From Lineus longissimus (taxonomy: Eukaryota; Nemertea; Pilidiophora; Heteronemertea; Lineidae), in assembly GCF_910592395.1 (NCBI RefSeq), contig NC_088318.1, positions 12,278,349 through 12,342,348 of the forward strand: a stretch of 64,000 nt of DNA. Reading direction: 5' to 3'. The notes beneath the pieces were generated by a model. That model was not told where the DNA came from and did no database searches. It saw nothing but the letters and a program-made list of their open reading frames with translations. Position numbers and translations under genes: made by a program. This document shows, in pieces, positions 22,800-34,920 of this stretch (its first letter is position 1; each line of letters begins with the position of its first letter).

Positions 22800-23040
22800 A
22801 ATCTATTAGTCCGCGTCTTAACCGAAAGATCGTGGAAATTAGGCGCGGGAGTGCTCTCCTTGAAGCTGTACCGTCCCGTTACAGTACACCATCCTATGTA
22901 GCGGCAGCGCTACCGCGTAAAACCGATAAAAATCAATTCCGCAGCGAACGTAAATGGTTACAAGTTGATCCAGACTGTACATCAGCATCACGACGTCAAT
23001 AAACTTGTCTGGCGATTTTTTCATCGAGGCCAACATTTGC
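22800..23040. other. CpG-richer island with a perfect small hairpin
   Basis: This part has more CpG than its flanks and holds GTAGCGGCAGCGCTAC (about 22899-22914), a perfect 6-base stem with a 4-base loop. A 65-codon minus-strand frame (22839-23036) includes IDFYRFYAVALPLHRMVY, which superficially resembles the segment after transmembrane helix 3 of class A GPCRs. The arginine is not in a true DRY and no other GPCR landmark is present. I treat it as unassigned, possibly regulatory. Confidence 0.25.
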
Positions 23041-23249
23041 GTTCGGTTCTTTATGTCTTTGTGATAAGATAGATGGCAGCACTGGTACTTTGTCTTTTGC
23101 TTTTAGTGTTGGTGTTGGGTTTCCTTCATCATGAAAAATCAGTGTTATGTTTTTCATACCTAATTTTAATGTGCATGTATTGTTGGCCAATTTGCGTTGG
23201 AATTAGTAATCTGTCATTTCTGATCTTTTCGCAGGGGAAAGCTGAATCT

Positions 23250-23512
23250 TAATTGAGGACACTATAGGTTGGACACCTCAATACAAGACACAAAACGTTT
23301 TTGTCTGCCCTGAGCAAGTCTGACTAATCAGGGCACCTTTCTACATAGAATACCCTTTTTCAGGCAGACCCAGCCATCAAATTTACTGAATTTTACCTCT
23401 GTAATCCGGCCACATTTCACACAGAACATTTCGTGTTTCTAAATTTTACCCCCATAATCAAGATACCTCTCAATATAGACCAAGTAAGTCCGCTCTAAGA
23501 GAGTACTGAACT
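23250..23512 (-). mobile_element. Decayed family A-related element
   Basis: Words such as GGACACCTCAATACAAGACA, GACTAATCAGGGCACCTTTC, CATAATCAAGATACCTCTCA and AGTCCGCTCTAAGAGAGTAC recall family A in minus orientation. The segment is longer than intact copies and may be two overlapping decayed copies. No intact ends. Confidence 0.4.
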
Positions 23513-24161
23513 GATAAGTTACTTGTACTTTTATAAGTGAAGAATAAAGAATAATGATATTATTGCTTATGGTTATTCAAGTTTAAAAGTATCGCAATGA
23601 CTAGCCAACTTGGCATGCAGCCGTCTTCAGATTCACCAAGTGAAACTAATATATCACAGTCTTTTTCGATTAAGATTTATTTTGATGACAACTCATGGAT
23701 AAAATCTCAAGTTTTCTGGTTGGTTTGTGCCATTTTTGGTCTAATAATCTCATGCCTTTATGTGATTGTCGACATCAAACAAGATTTTTTCTTTTTTTCT
23801 TCCGAAGGGTATCGGCATTATTGGTCGATTTCAAATATTTTACTTTTCAAGGTTGAATCTTTATTTAGCCCTGAGTAGGATTAAGAAAGATCTAAATGAT
23901 GCAAGGTCGCGGTTGGATCTCGCCTAAAGAACTTAAACGATTAAAATAAAATGAAATTTGTTCTTCTTTCATAGGCAGCCGTGTCTTATTCTGGCTCGGA
24001 CTTAAGCGCCTCGCAAACATGCGATATTTGTCTGTGACCTGCGATTATAATCAAAAGTCTCTCATCTTTGGGTTAAACTGACAATTGACTGGTTTGAAAT
24101 TGATAGACAGTTGCTGCAATCACCGATTCTTCTGGCAGGCACCTCCTATGATAACTGCAAA
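23513..24161. other. No gene seen
   Basis: The 93-codon frame 23597-23878 is rich in F, I and S because of T-rich DNA. It contains one hydrophobic stretch but no recognisable domain or signal peptide, and is probably not a gene. Confidence 0.45.
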
Positions 24162-24252
24162 GAAGCAACTTTTGTCACATCTGAACATAATTGTAGGTTC
24201 CATCTCCAAAAAACGCTCGTTTGCTGGGAACTTTTGTGACAAAAGTTACTTC
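24162..24252. repeat. Inverted repeat, 17-base arms
   Basis: GAAGCAACTTTTGTCAC (24162-24178) pairs with GTGACAAAAGTTACTTC (24236-24252) at 16 of 17 positions across a 57-base spacer. It could be a foldback remnant or an RNA hairpin. Confidence 0.7.
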
Positions 24253-24401
24253 ACTTGTGCCTTGTTGTATTTGGTCGTATAAATGAGTGTCGAATATCTA
24301 GCAAAAATTTGCAACGTCGAATGTTTCTATAAAAAAGAACTGTACACATGTTCTTTCTCACTTCTGTACAGTAAAACTGTGCCCCGACTAAAACGTCTTT
24401 A

Positions 24402-24427
24402 AAAAAAATGCAGTGCTGCATTTTTTT
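24402..24427. repeat. Perfect palindrome AAAAAAATGCAG/CTGCATTTTTTT
   Basis: Twelve-base arms separated by TG. About 70 bases upstream CTGTAC..GTACAG forms another small inverted pair. Cruciform- or hairpin-capable; function unknown. Confidence 0.75.
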
Positions 24428-27400
24428 GGGAGGCGCTCATTTTTTATATCAGGTCATTGAAAAAAAATCATCTCGAGGGGCATCCTTGAGTTAAAATCGG
24501 AAAAAAACTCAACTACTTCAGATGAACTTGGCAGATGTAGTGGCTCCAAGTGAGTGGTATAGTATAATTCAAGTTTTGTTTGGAAAACGAAGTTAAAGAT
24601 GAAGTGGAAGACACAAAGGAGAAAATGTCTTAAGCATGTTATGCCAATGTTAAAGGGGTTGTCTGGACTCATGAGACACCTGGTATGATCAACACTTTAA
24701 TACCATTTTATCAAAGATGTCAAATGCAAAATATTATATTTTGATTATACCACGTATTCTTGCAAGATTTCAACCTAAAGTTTGAGTGTTGCAACTACTT
24801 CCCAAACCACGAAGGGCAAACTTGGGCCATGTGGCAATTTGCAAGGAATGGCTGAGGGATGCTAAGTAATGTTGGCCATGACATATAAATTGCTCTGTTT
24901 TCAGCTACAGATGATGTGAGGACATGAACAACAACATTTTTTCCCTTGGTGGCGGTTTCTGCTCATGCAAATGACCAAGATGTCAACGTAAAATAAGAAC
25001 TGAATAGGGCATTTAAAACAAGGGAGCAAGTTTTCCGCCAAGACACAATATTGGGGGACTTGGAACTTTGAAAAACAGGATGGTCGGAACCCCGAAATTG
25101 CTACGAGTCTAGGATTTTGATTCTACTGGGCGGCTATGATGTGGATTGAAATTGCAACATCCTTACTATACAGCCAGACGAAATTTCTTCCAACCCGCCG
25201 AATATTGGAGTGATGAATTTTACTGATGTGACCTCCGATCAAGAGTGATGTACCACAGTCATGTCATGATGTACCACCAGCATATCATGAGGTACCAATT
25301 CCCTCATTGATTGGTTGGTTAAGTTATTATGACAGCACTACAATACTGACTTGATATGTCGCGGTTTTGAGACATATGAAGTGCTGCGAGCGCATTTTTA
25401 ATTTCACCTTGACCCTACTCTGCGGTGCTCCGCAAAGTGTTGTATTATACGAATAACAACTTTCGAATGTCGTTACACAATGGGAATGACAACTAAGAAC
25501 ATATGAGACTATTTAACGACGAACATGCAAGATTATATTGGTAAATTGTATTTTCACCCAAAATAGACGCATGATTTGCATAGATTCATATAGATATGGT
25601 GTTGGTGTTTTTGTGCAAGTTATCATGAAATGCTTTTGAATAAATTTCGCCCTGACGAGAATGTTTATATGATCTTGTCAATGCTGTGGATGTGTGGATA
25701 TATCAACTCAAGTTAGGATGAAACCTCTTCCATTTAATGCTCCGCAGAAACCTATAGTTTGTTGAAAATCATTAGAAGCATATTGTTTATTTGTCTGGGT
25801 TCAAATGTTACATGTTACATGTACTTCAGTAAATGAGGGTCGTATATGGTAAAAATTCAAATATTTGCGGGAACTACATTTTTACGAATTTTGCAGACTA
25901 TATCAGAACGTGAAAAGAAAATCTTACGAAACTAAACATTTTATGAAATAGCTTTACATCATCTAGATTCCTCAAACGTGTAAAAGCACTTTCCTACCTA
26001 AAAAGACAAGATGTACTTGTTGATAGTTTCAATGTTTAAAACTGTTTGAAATGTCTTATTTCATCAATGCAATGATTAACAATGATGATTCATTACTGAG
26101 AAAATTTGTTCTAAACTGAAAAATTTAGTTTTAGTGCTGCCTTTTTGCTGTGATTGCTAATGTGTGACATTTACTTGAACAATTGGCACTAAATGATGGA
26201 TGTTGTTGGTAACTGATGGTTTCTTTCATAAAAAATGAAACTCACTAAATGCAAAAGCAGATTAGCATTTAGTTTTCCATGAAATTGTGAAGACAAATTT
26301 TACTTCAAAAGTTAGACTGCGTGATTCATTTGTGTTTGGTGAAAAACAGAGTTTATGCAGTAAAACCAAGGCAGTGGTTTTGTTTGAAATATTGCTGCCG
26401 GTGCAGTTTTCTGCTAAGTTGTTTTTAGTAGAACTGTACTGCAAGTCAGTTAACAAAGTGTTTTTGTGTATTATCTGGAGAAAGGTACATGTAGGACAAA
26501 ACCCATCTTTTGCAGTAAACTCACAGCATTGATGCAAAGTGAGAGCCTTAACTTACCAGTATCAAAAAGAAAAAAATTCATGTTGGGAAAAGGATAGATC
26601 AAAAATTGTCATATTCTGCAAAACATCTATTCACACCAAACTTGGCTATAACTAATGACAATAATGCAACCTTCAATAAAAAAAAGTGAAAACTGACACT
26701 GACAACCAGAGTTAATCTCATTTCTAACATCTCAAATAAAAAGAAATTTGTCATCATGAAAAGAAATTGTCCAATTCATGTCGAAGTTATAACGATTACA
26801 ACACCCCCAACAAACTACCAAAGAGAATTGAGGCCAACTGTGCAATACTAAAACTGTCAAGATTGAATAAAAAACCCTCAAGTTTCAAGTCCCTGGTGAG
26901 TCTTTTCTTATTTGCCGTGTGACAAGTGGTTCTCTTCTCACACCATTTCAGCCTTGTGTCACTTTTGTCGAGAAGTAAAAACTTTCAAGATGTTTTTTTT
27001 CCTGCGGTGGTTGCTCGGTGTGACTGTCATGTCAAAGTTTACAATTATTCCTATATTTTGATTATAAAAAGTGTTATTTGGCTACGAGAGGTGAAATATT
27101 TGTGTTTTATTAGTTTGAGTCGGAGGAGGTTATCTGATTGTAAGGAATAAGCTTGTGCTTAAGGAATAGGATAGACCCCTATTAGCGACTTCATATAACT
27201 TAACCTTGCCTACCTGTCTACTGTCGGTGAGCTCCCTTTTAGGACACCCCTTCTAATACACCTTAAACTAAACATCAACAATTTTATCATTGTTTATAAA
27301 TTAGTCATGTTTTGCTATGGTTGCACCACCAAACTGCTGTGCCTAAAGCTATCATAAAAATGTACTTTGGCCAAATTTCAAAAAGCTATTAAACTCTGGA

Positions 27401-28774
27401 ATCAGAGTCAGCCCAATCTTAGTTGGGTAAGTGACGTCTGTAAAAGCTTTATATTTCTGTCCATGGTTGTAAATTACTCCATCCGGTACAAAGAATTTGA
27501 AGTTTCTTCAGCTAAAATGTTACATCAATAACATTACTCTCAAGGAGAGGCGCGTTACTTCGATACCTTTCGAAGCTTTTGTGCCCCTCCATCTAGAAAT
27601 AGCGACCTTGAAAAAATTAGCGAACATTTCCGCATAATTGAATCATTCATTTTGGGATTGTTGCTAATTGAGTCCCAGACAAATTATATTAAACGAGCTC
27701 ACTAATGTCAGGTGTATGTGGCGGAAAAAATTGTCTATTTTGGTCATTTTTCGAAATTGGATCGTCTCTTCAAGAGGAAATTAAGACGAAAGATGTTTTA
27801 TGCGTTTGATCAAACTTTTTGATAACAGAGTTAGGATTTTGGTGTCTTAGATGGCGCCAGCTGCTTTTGATTTCACGTTTTTCGAAATAGGCGTCTACCA
27901 AGAGTGTGGTGAGGTGGAAATCTGATGCAAACATCTCATCCAACATCTGCTCACGGACATATTTATTGTGGTTTTATCATTATCTAAAAGAAATCCAGTA
28001 GCCTGCGGAGATCAGTAGCACATTATCCAGCTTATCCTTACGGTTCATTCAGCAATGCTCATATCATACAATAAACCCATCCGAATCATCATGTGTAGAT
28101 ATCTTCCTGCCACAAGCTATCTTGTCGCCAAAATGTCCTACATTCTGTTCTGTCGTTTCTGCCCAAGGTCTTGGTCGCTATTGTTGACCTTGAAAAGTGT
28201 TGCAGTACCCTATAACATGGGACATGTAGTTTAATTGTTAATGGAAATATCCTGTTTGATGAACTATCGGTTTCCGATTATAATAACTTTTTTTGCTTCA
28301 ACATTTTCCAGTTCATTCGATGTTTGGGTTTATAGGGGTCTCATTTTTGTGCATTGTGATTGTTTCTAAATAAGGGGGACATCAGCACTGATCCATGCCG
28401 ATACAGCAAACAACTGTTTATGTTACGCTGCACAGCCATTTTGGTTGTGGCCAATGACATGAGGATATGTCACAAAATATCCTTAGGCAGAAAATGAAAA
28501 AGTAAATCATTACAGTACTGACCTTGACCTCTAAAATAGTGATACTTTTCAAACCAGTCAATGGGAATATTTTTCCCACATCAAATTTCCTTCGCCTGAC
28601 CTCCACCATCATGGACACAGATTCTTTGCAAAATGAATGGATCTAACCCAGTGGCACTAGATATTTTAACTAATTGTCACTAGGATTCCGAATGCAAATT
28701 ACCCACTTGGACATCGCCTACTGAATATCTAGCCAAAGCACAATCTAAAAACTTGTGTTTTAGTTAGACATTCA
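24428..28774. other. No gene seen; long AT-rich stretch
   Basis: More than 4 kb without a supportable exon. The 26262-26537 region has overlapping frames on both strands with no motif. The 27540-27900 part is unique, slightly CpG-richer, and carries homeodomain-type CTAATTGA and a GATGGCGCCAGCTG word, so it may be regulatory. That is only an impression. Confidence 0.45.
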
Positions 28775-28920
28775 AAAGGGAAGGGAAGAAAAGGGCGGCA
28801 CAGTCTGAAAGAAGCAGGGTTCAGCGTCCTGCTTTAAATGAAAACACATTAGCCACTGTTTAAAAAGGCAAGGCAATTAGAGGCAATTGAGAAAAGTCAG
28901 GTTGCAGCGCCCTGCTGATC
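28775..28920 (+). repeat. Two-copy duplication, spacing about 83
   Basis: GCAGGGTTCAGCGTCCTGCT near 28813 recurs as GTCAGGTTGCAGCGCCCTGC near 28896, each preceded by a purine-rich GGCA stretch. The copies are diverged. Confidence 0.5.
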
Positions 28921-28968
28921 AAATCCTCCAACTGAAACTCTAGAAACGGCACTGATGTACACTAACTA

Positions 28969-29150
28969 CAGTAGAACCTCTCTATTAAGGACTCTCTTAG
29001 GATTGACAAGTACTGTCCTTAATAGAGAGGTGTCCTGATTACAGAAGGGCAAATTGAATGGAAAGGACCAATTTGGGACCAAAACTAGTGTCCTTGATGG
29101 TACCTAGGATGTCGTTATTAGAGAGGTGTCCGCTAAGGGAGGTTCCACTG
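28969..29150 (+). mobile_element. Family A MITE, reference copy
   Basis: A 182-base element begins CAGTAGAACCTCTCTATTAA after TA (28967-28968) and ends AAGGGAGGTTCCACTG at 29150, followed by TT rather than TA. Ordered interior words: GATTGACAAGTACTGTCC, TAATAGAGAGGTGTCCTG, AAATTGAATGGAAAGGACC, GGGACCAAAACTAGTGTCC. It has no coding capacity. Pogo/Tigger affinity is inferred from CAGTNNAACCTC ends and TA insertion. A 77-codon minus-strand frame across it is an artefact. Confidence 0.85.
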
Positions 29151-32100
29151 TTTTCACAAATGCGTGTACCCTGAAGAAGACAATAATACCAGTACAGGAA
29201 ATATTTCTCACAACGATGCATGCCGATGTTGTTTTTTTTATTTCGCATATCGATGCTGCGACAAGGCCTCAAGGCAGGTGGAGCAAGGTTGAACTCGAAA
29301 CAAACACCAAGGCTTTACTAAAGAAGAGATGGCTTATACCTGCACAACACATTAGCCGATAAAATAATCCGCCACGCAACAGAATTCTATAATTGCGATA
29401 GAGTATTGTCTGCTGTCTGAACGAACATTGACATTACTACAATGGTTGAAAGATCTTAATTTTTTCTGGTTTTTCTGACAGCATCCTTGTTGCGAGATGC
29501 TAACAAACCTAAAATATAGATGAAGACCCTGTTGTGGTATCAGTGGAATTTGCTAGTTGCTAATGTCTTTGGCTGACATAGCCTTCAGTGCCATTGTGTC
29601 ACGGTTGGTAGCAGATTATAGGGGAATTGATGCGCACTGCTGAAAAAGGCATTAAGATTCGATGAAGTGACAACTTTCTTATTCATGTTATCAAGGCAAA
29701 TCGCTACTATAATGGACGTAGGGGTGAATTCAAGATATATATAGCCTACCCAATTCCAACTTGCTCGCTCCCCGGGTAATTTGCTGGTAACTTCAATTTG
29801 GATTTTTCATTGAGCCACCCTTTTATAGTTCACCATTGAACAATCAAAAAATTATTTTTCAAATAAAACAGGATTTACAGTAGGACTCATCATAGAATTA
29901 AAACTGACAAGGGCTCCTCATATGAAATTACAATTTCGAATCTACGGCGTTTTCAGAATCGTTAGCATGGGTTCATCAATGGATGAGTCACGTAACAAAT
30001 GAAAGGAGCACGGGCATCTCAGACATGGCAGAAGGGAACTCGTGGAAGGGAAGGAAACAAAACGATAGAAGCGTCAACTTCTAAATTGGTAAACCGAGGA
30101 AAAAATTCATTTTCAAACAGTAGGGCGATGAGTCAGGATGAGTTAGCATTGTATCCTTGGGGCATGGTGAGGAGCTAGGGTATCGAGGGCTACGTCGAAG
30201 GGTTCACGACAGCCAGCATTCCTGTCGATTAGCATCAGGGCACCGAGGAGAAAAAAATGTGCTGAGTCAGCGATTTCCTTTTGAATGTTGTTTCGTCATT
30301 ATTCAAGTTAAGTGCTGTCGTGGCTCCCAGAAGGGACGTGAATGAAGTTCTGATATGACCTTGGGAAGGTAATATTTAGATTGGCTGGTGGCCTTGGAGG
30401 AACTTCTGAATAGGGTAGACGTAATGCCAAGATTCATGCAAGGATGCAAGCTGTGAGAGGTAGTAATTCCTTGTAAATCTCATGGAGTTAATTGCTAAGT
30501 TCAAGTACTTACAATGAATGCTGTTTATACTAAAGCTCACTACACATTATTGTCAGTCATACTTTTGGTCTTTGACTTAAAAAAAATGTTGCCATTCTGT
30601 TCCGTCTTTCCATAAAAAATGTTAAGAAATCCCACACTTGAATTGCCTGACCTACTTCTACCACTCATTCACGCCAGTGTCAATGCAATGACCCCCAGCT
30701 TGACCTACTGCCAGCATTAGGTCATGCTCTCAGTCAGCCTCGGTGTGTCCATTCCTTGTTGCTATTTCACAACCCCTACCCAGTTCAGCAATACTCGCTA
30801 TCGCCTTCTCTCAAGGTCTCTGCAGCGGTCATAACCCCCTCCATCCTCGGTGACAAATAACCTGCCAAATATCCTGCTCCCTCCTTTATCATTGTCGTGC
30901 AAAATCAATCTGGAATTAAATGAGTTTAATCCATTATAATTCTCCGATGGTTTGACATCTTGGTCATCAATTCTGTTTCGAGCACCTGATCATGCATGGA
31001 CTGGTTGTAGTATCTCCGATGACTTGCTCTCATTGGCATGACCCCTGCCTTCCCTTGCAAGAGTTTCAGCCCCATGATTGAGACAATTTCCGTGCCCTGG
31101 AAATGAGTTGGTGCCTACATTAATTTTTATGAAGGTTTTAACATCTTCGGACCCCGACCCTGAAACCAAAAACAAAAACCAACCCTACGATTTTAATTGG
31201 GAACTTATCAAATCAGGTGCACTCGTGTTAGGTTGAGATTTATGTAAATGGACAAAATCCGATTCACAACCTCTTCATTGTAAAATATTTACAAGTTTGG
31301 ATTAAATTTGTCCTCCTGGGCCTTGGGCTATGTCAGTAGACCAACAACGGTTGTAAAATTAATCAATGAAGGAGAAATTTCAACAGAGTTTGGACACTTT
31401 TAGGGCATCAAGCCAGAAACGGCGCTACTTTCAGTTAAGTTGTGGGCTGGTTCTTTAAGACATATTGGTAAATGTTTGAGATAATCTGCTAGAGTTTATG
31501 GACCAAAAGCCTTGTCTGCTTCAGAAGAACTTGCAAAGGGATTGTCGGTGGTGTAAAGCATATCAACTTAATTTGTAAAACCTTTTGCCTCTCGATTCAA
31601 GTTAAACATTGAAACATCTTCTCAGCTGAACCATCTTCTTCAGCTAAAAAACGTCTGCCGAAAATCAAGAGACGAGTAACTGAGTTTGTGATATAATGAG
31701 GCGATTTCTAAATTACTGCCGAATCTTTGGTAACCATGACGACAGCAGCTTCAACTTTGATTTCTGTTTTAACTCAAAATCTAGTCTCGGTACGTTCCGA
31801 TGAAACGCTGGCTTGGATATTCACGCAATACGTTGCCTAATGATGACATGAACAGAGATGCGACAACCTGCGGTTGCCGACAAAGGGTTAATAACCTTGA
31901 GAAGACGTTTGGTATTAGCAGACGTACTGAGGAAAACATATTGATGTGATCATCCCATTTTTGAGGAGTTAATCATTGCTTCGTCTTGGATCGCATGATC
32001 AACGTTAAGAGCTCGCTTTAATGACTCAAGGTAGACTTCGGTTCAGTTCAAACTGGCAGAAATTCTCTGTGCATTGTCTGTGCTTTGTCTGTGGTTATCG

Positions 32101-32702
32101 TATGGTGGCTTTGGTCATCTTAGGTTGGTTGAAATTTTACCTGACGCAAAGGAAAATGATTGTTAAATGTAAGTGACCTTGGACCCAGACCCTCGAGTCA
32201 CTTTGTCAGGGAGAAAAAATGATGTCTCAATCATGTCAATTTGTCGACAAATAGAAGTTTGATTGATCGAGGGAGGGCTGAAAGACGTTCTCGTGATAAG
32301 AGTCTTTGGTACGGGTTGTAGTAGTATGCATCTTATGGTTTAAAAAAAGATGTGGAGGCAGAACTTTCCTTTGGATAAGGTCACAATAGTTGTGATCATC
32401 TCATGGTATAGTTGGTTTGATAAAAAAAAATACTCGCATTGAGTTTCAAGGGACGAGCCATGTAGGTCAGATTAAATTAGACAACGTCGCTGATAGAGGT
32501 CTCTGCTATCTCACAGTACTGGTACATCAAGCCAATGCACCAAAATCTGTTGATATGACCCTGTCCCGTGACACTGATGGTGTCTGTGTGTACTGTATAC
32601 AGTGTAAGTTAATTGCGCCCTGCGCACCCAATGCATCAAAATTACTCGCAATTTCCCCATGTCTTCATTTATTGATCAGCTCCACCGTCTCAGACGGGAC
32701 AA
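29151..32702. other. No gene seen
   Basis: About 3.5 kb of unique DNA with frames of at most 117 codons (32417-32770) and no recognisable domain. No repeat family copy is detected. It could be intron or intergenic. Confidence 0.45.
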
Positions 32703-33085
32703 GTGTACTCTCAAAATTACTTTCCTGCATCTCTGCTGCAGATCAGAGACGAGGAACTCCTGATATTTGATGCTGGAGTTGGTAGTCGTTCGATGGGGTG
32801 TTGTGGCATTCAACATGTGGAAGCATAAGTGTCTGTTGTGTCTGGCAATTAGGTGAATCACTCCCCCTGGAGTGTACTCTCGAAATTAGTTTCCAGCGTC
32901 TGTGCTGCAGATCATCTAGAGATGAGGAACCTCTGATGTTTGATGCTGAAGTTTGTAGTCGTTTCATGGGCTGTTGCGGCGCTCAACAGGCTGTAGCATA
33001 AGAGTCTGTTGTGTCCAGCAATTAGGGGAATCACTCCCCCTGGAGTGTTCTCTCAAAATTAGTTTCCAGCACCTCTGTTCTGACA
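32703..33085 (+). repeat. Tandem repeat, about 170-base unit, 2.3 copies
   Basis: The unit beginning GTGTACTCTCAAAATTACTT starts at 32703, 32872 and 33045 (spacings 169 and 173). Conserved words are CTGCTGCAGATCA, GATGAGGAAC, TTTGATGCTG, TAGTCGTT, GTCTGTTGTGTC and AATCACTCCCCCTGGAGTGT. Several overlapping frames of 61-117 codons here are generated by the repeat. Confidence 0.85.
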
Positions 33086-33917
33086 AAGGCTTCAAACACG
33101 TATGATGTAAGTTTTCCTCATCCAATGATATACCGTCCTGACTCTTGTGGTTCTATACTCCTTTAAGAAGGTCAAGGTCTGTCAAAACCTTTGGGGTCAA
33201 GATGGTTGTAACATGCCTGATGAAACAAAACATTTTGGGGCATGGTTGACTAAAACATCATGAAAGTGCTCAAAAATTTCAGCTTGTATTAATGTGTACT
33301 ACCAGCTGTTATCTACGCTGTAGGGGCTATAATTGGACTTTTGCTATAATTGTACCATTTTACCTTACATACAACCCCAGGTGACTTTCTCCTTTTAACC
33401 TCCGCCTTCCCTATGATGCCATGGGACCGCACTCAATATTTTTCATCCTGACCCCGGGCCAACCACATAATGCGCACACCATCCATTTGAATGCCGCCCT
33501 TAGAAAAATACCTTTATTTCTCTACAAGTACATTTCCGACGCCATTACGGTTGCTTATAAAATGAGGAATCCATGTGTGGCGATTGATTTTTTCGTCGTC
33601 TGCGTGTGTTGTGTGGTCTCGGGTTAGAAGAAGAGTGTTCATTTTGCCCTAATCTTTCTTAAAAGGTTTCCGTGTCTCCGTGACAATTTTCACGTGACAA
33701 CAACCTCTTGGGTAACGGGTCATTTATGCCTAATGGAGACGAAATTATTTTTTCCATACTTTTCATTAGTAAGTTTGTTATACGACCCAGGTGTTAATTG
33801 ATAAATTGCGGCTTATTTTCTTGTAGGGGTTGAATAAGCAGTATATATCATGACCTCTGATATAGGTCAAGGGCATACGACCTCACTCAAACAATATGCC
33901 TAATTCTCTCAACATTG
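33086..33917. other. No gene seen
   Basis: Unique sequence. The 68-codon frame 33421-33627 has no recognised motif. Confidence 0.45.
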
Positions 33918-33932
33918 CCTGCCCCCTGGTGG
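33918..33932 (-). promoter_or_regulatory. CTCF-like motif
   Basis: The minus strand reads CCACCAGGGGGCAGG, 14 of 15 matches to the bilaterian CTCF core CCASYAGRKGGCRSY. A second site with the same orientation is 101 bases away. CTCF is conserved across bilaterians; occupancy here is unknown. Confidence 0.5.
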
Positions 33933-34018
33933 CATATCTTGAATATAGATTTGCGATATCGGCAAAAGGACAGCTGTCGGGAACAACCAGTCTGATTGGA
34001 TTTGTATCAGTAATCACT

Positions 34019-34033
34019 TCTGCCCCCTGGTGG
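34019..34033 (-). promoter_or_regulatory. CTCF-like motif, second of a pair
   Basis: The minus strand reads CCACCAGGGGGCAGA, 14 of 15 matches to the CTCF core. The flank GCCCCCTGGTGG is shared with 33918, but the surrounding sequence is not otherwise duplicated. Confidence 0.5.
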
Positions 34034-34395
34034 TAGATCTTAAAGAACACTTATGATAAAGTGTCAATGCAGTTCATGATCTTTCACTATGATTATCAAG
34101 ATCTTGTAATATTTCTTTCGAACTAAACACGGAATTTGAAGAAATTCTGGTGAGTGACTTCCCATTTCAGAGATAAATCTTTGGATATTTGATGATTTCA
34201 CAGTCATGATCTGTTGAGAAGAATATCCGGTAACTTCCCGTTATGAAAAAATCACTTACTATTGTGTGAAAGCGTTCTTTCCCAGTGTGCAAAATATTCC
34301 TTAAAGTTTATTTTTGGCTGAGAAAGTGATACTCCTTCTAAACCTGGAGAATTAATTCCCCATATCACCAAGAATCAGGCAGGCCTTCCAGCAAC

Positions 34396-34740
34396 CTTTA
34401 GATCTATCTGAGTCGCGACTGCCAGCTGAATACGAACAGGCTATACTACCCTGCCTTGGGCATGATGACAATCCTGTGGTCGGCTAATATTTCGGGCCAC
34501 TATTCTGCTACGATGTCCTCTTTGATCCTTAGCCAATCAGTGGCTCCATTCATGAGGGTTCGGGTGCATTGAGAGATGGCCCAGGTACTGAAATAATGAT
34601 GCCCTCACTGATGCCTTTAGATCAATCTGAGTCTCCACACCATCTGGTTAGGAATAGGCTATACTACCCTGCCCCTGGTCATGATGACAATTGTAGTGGT
34701 CAGATACTATTTCTGGTCACTATTCTGCTATGATTGGCGA
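34396..34740 (+). repeat. Two-copy tandem duplication, period 219
   Basis: CTTTAGATCTATCTGAGTC at 34396 recurs as CTTTAGATCAATCTGAGTC at 34615. Both are followed by AGGCTATACTACCCTGCC, CATGATGACAAT and GTGGTC, then CACTATTCTGCTA. Confidence 0.85.
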
Positions 34741-34749
34741 TCATTGGCT

Positions 34750-34920
34750 CAGTTCGAGTAAATAGAAATACAGTTGTTACGCCCACAAAATCGTCGAAAC
34801 TTGGCATCAATAGTATTTGTATATCAGTGGACACAACAGCTTAGTTAAATTTGATAAACATGAATTTACACTGTTGAAAATCTTTTTCTATTAGTTCTAT
34901 TTTCAAATTTGTGAACAATC
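34750..34920 (+). repeat. Family B repeat, diverged copy
   Basis: Contains AAATAGAAATACAGTTGTTA, CGAAACTTGGCA, AGTATTTGTATATCAGTGGA, CACAACAGC and TTCTATTTTCAAATTTG in family order. It sits directly beside the 219-base duplication. Confidence 0.65.

Noticed and set aside
34560-34620. Possible assembly error at the 219-base duplication
   Set aside because: The two copies differ at many positions, so they are a real diverged duplication and not an assembly duplicate.
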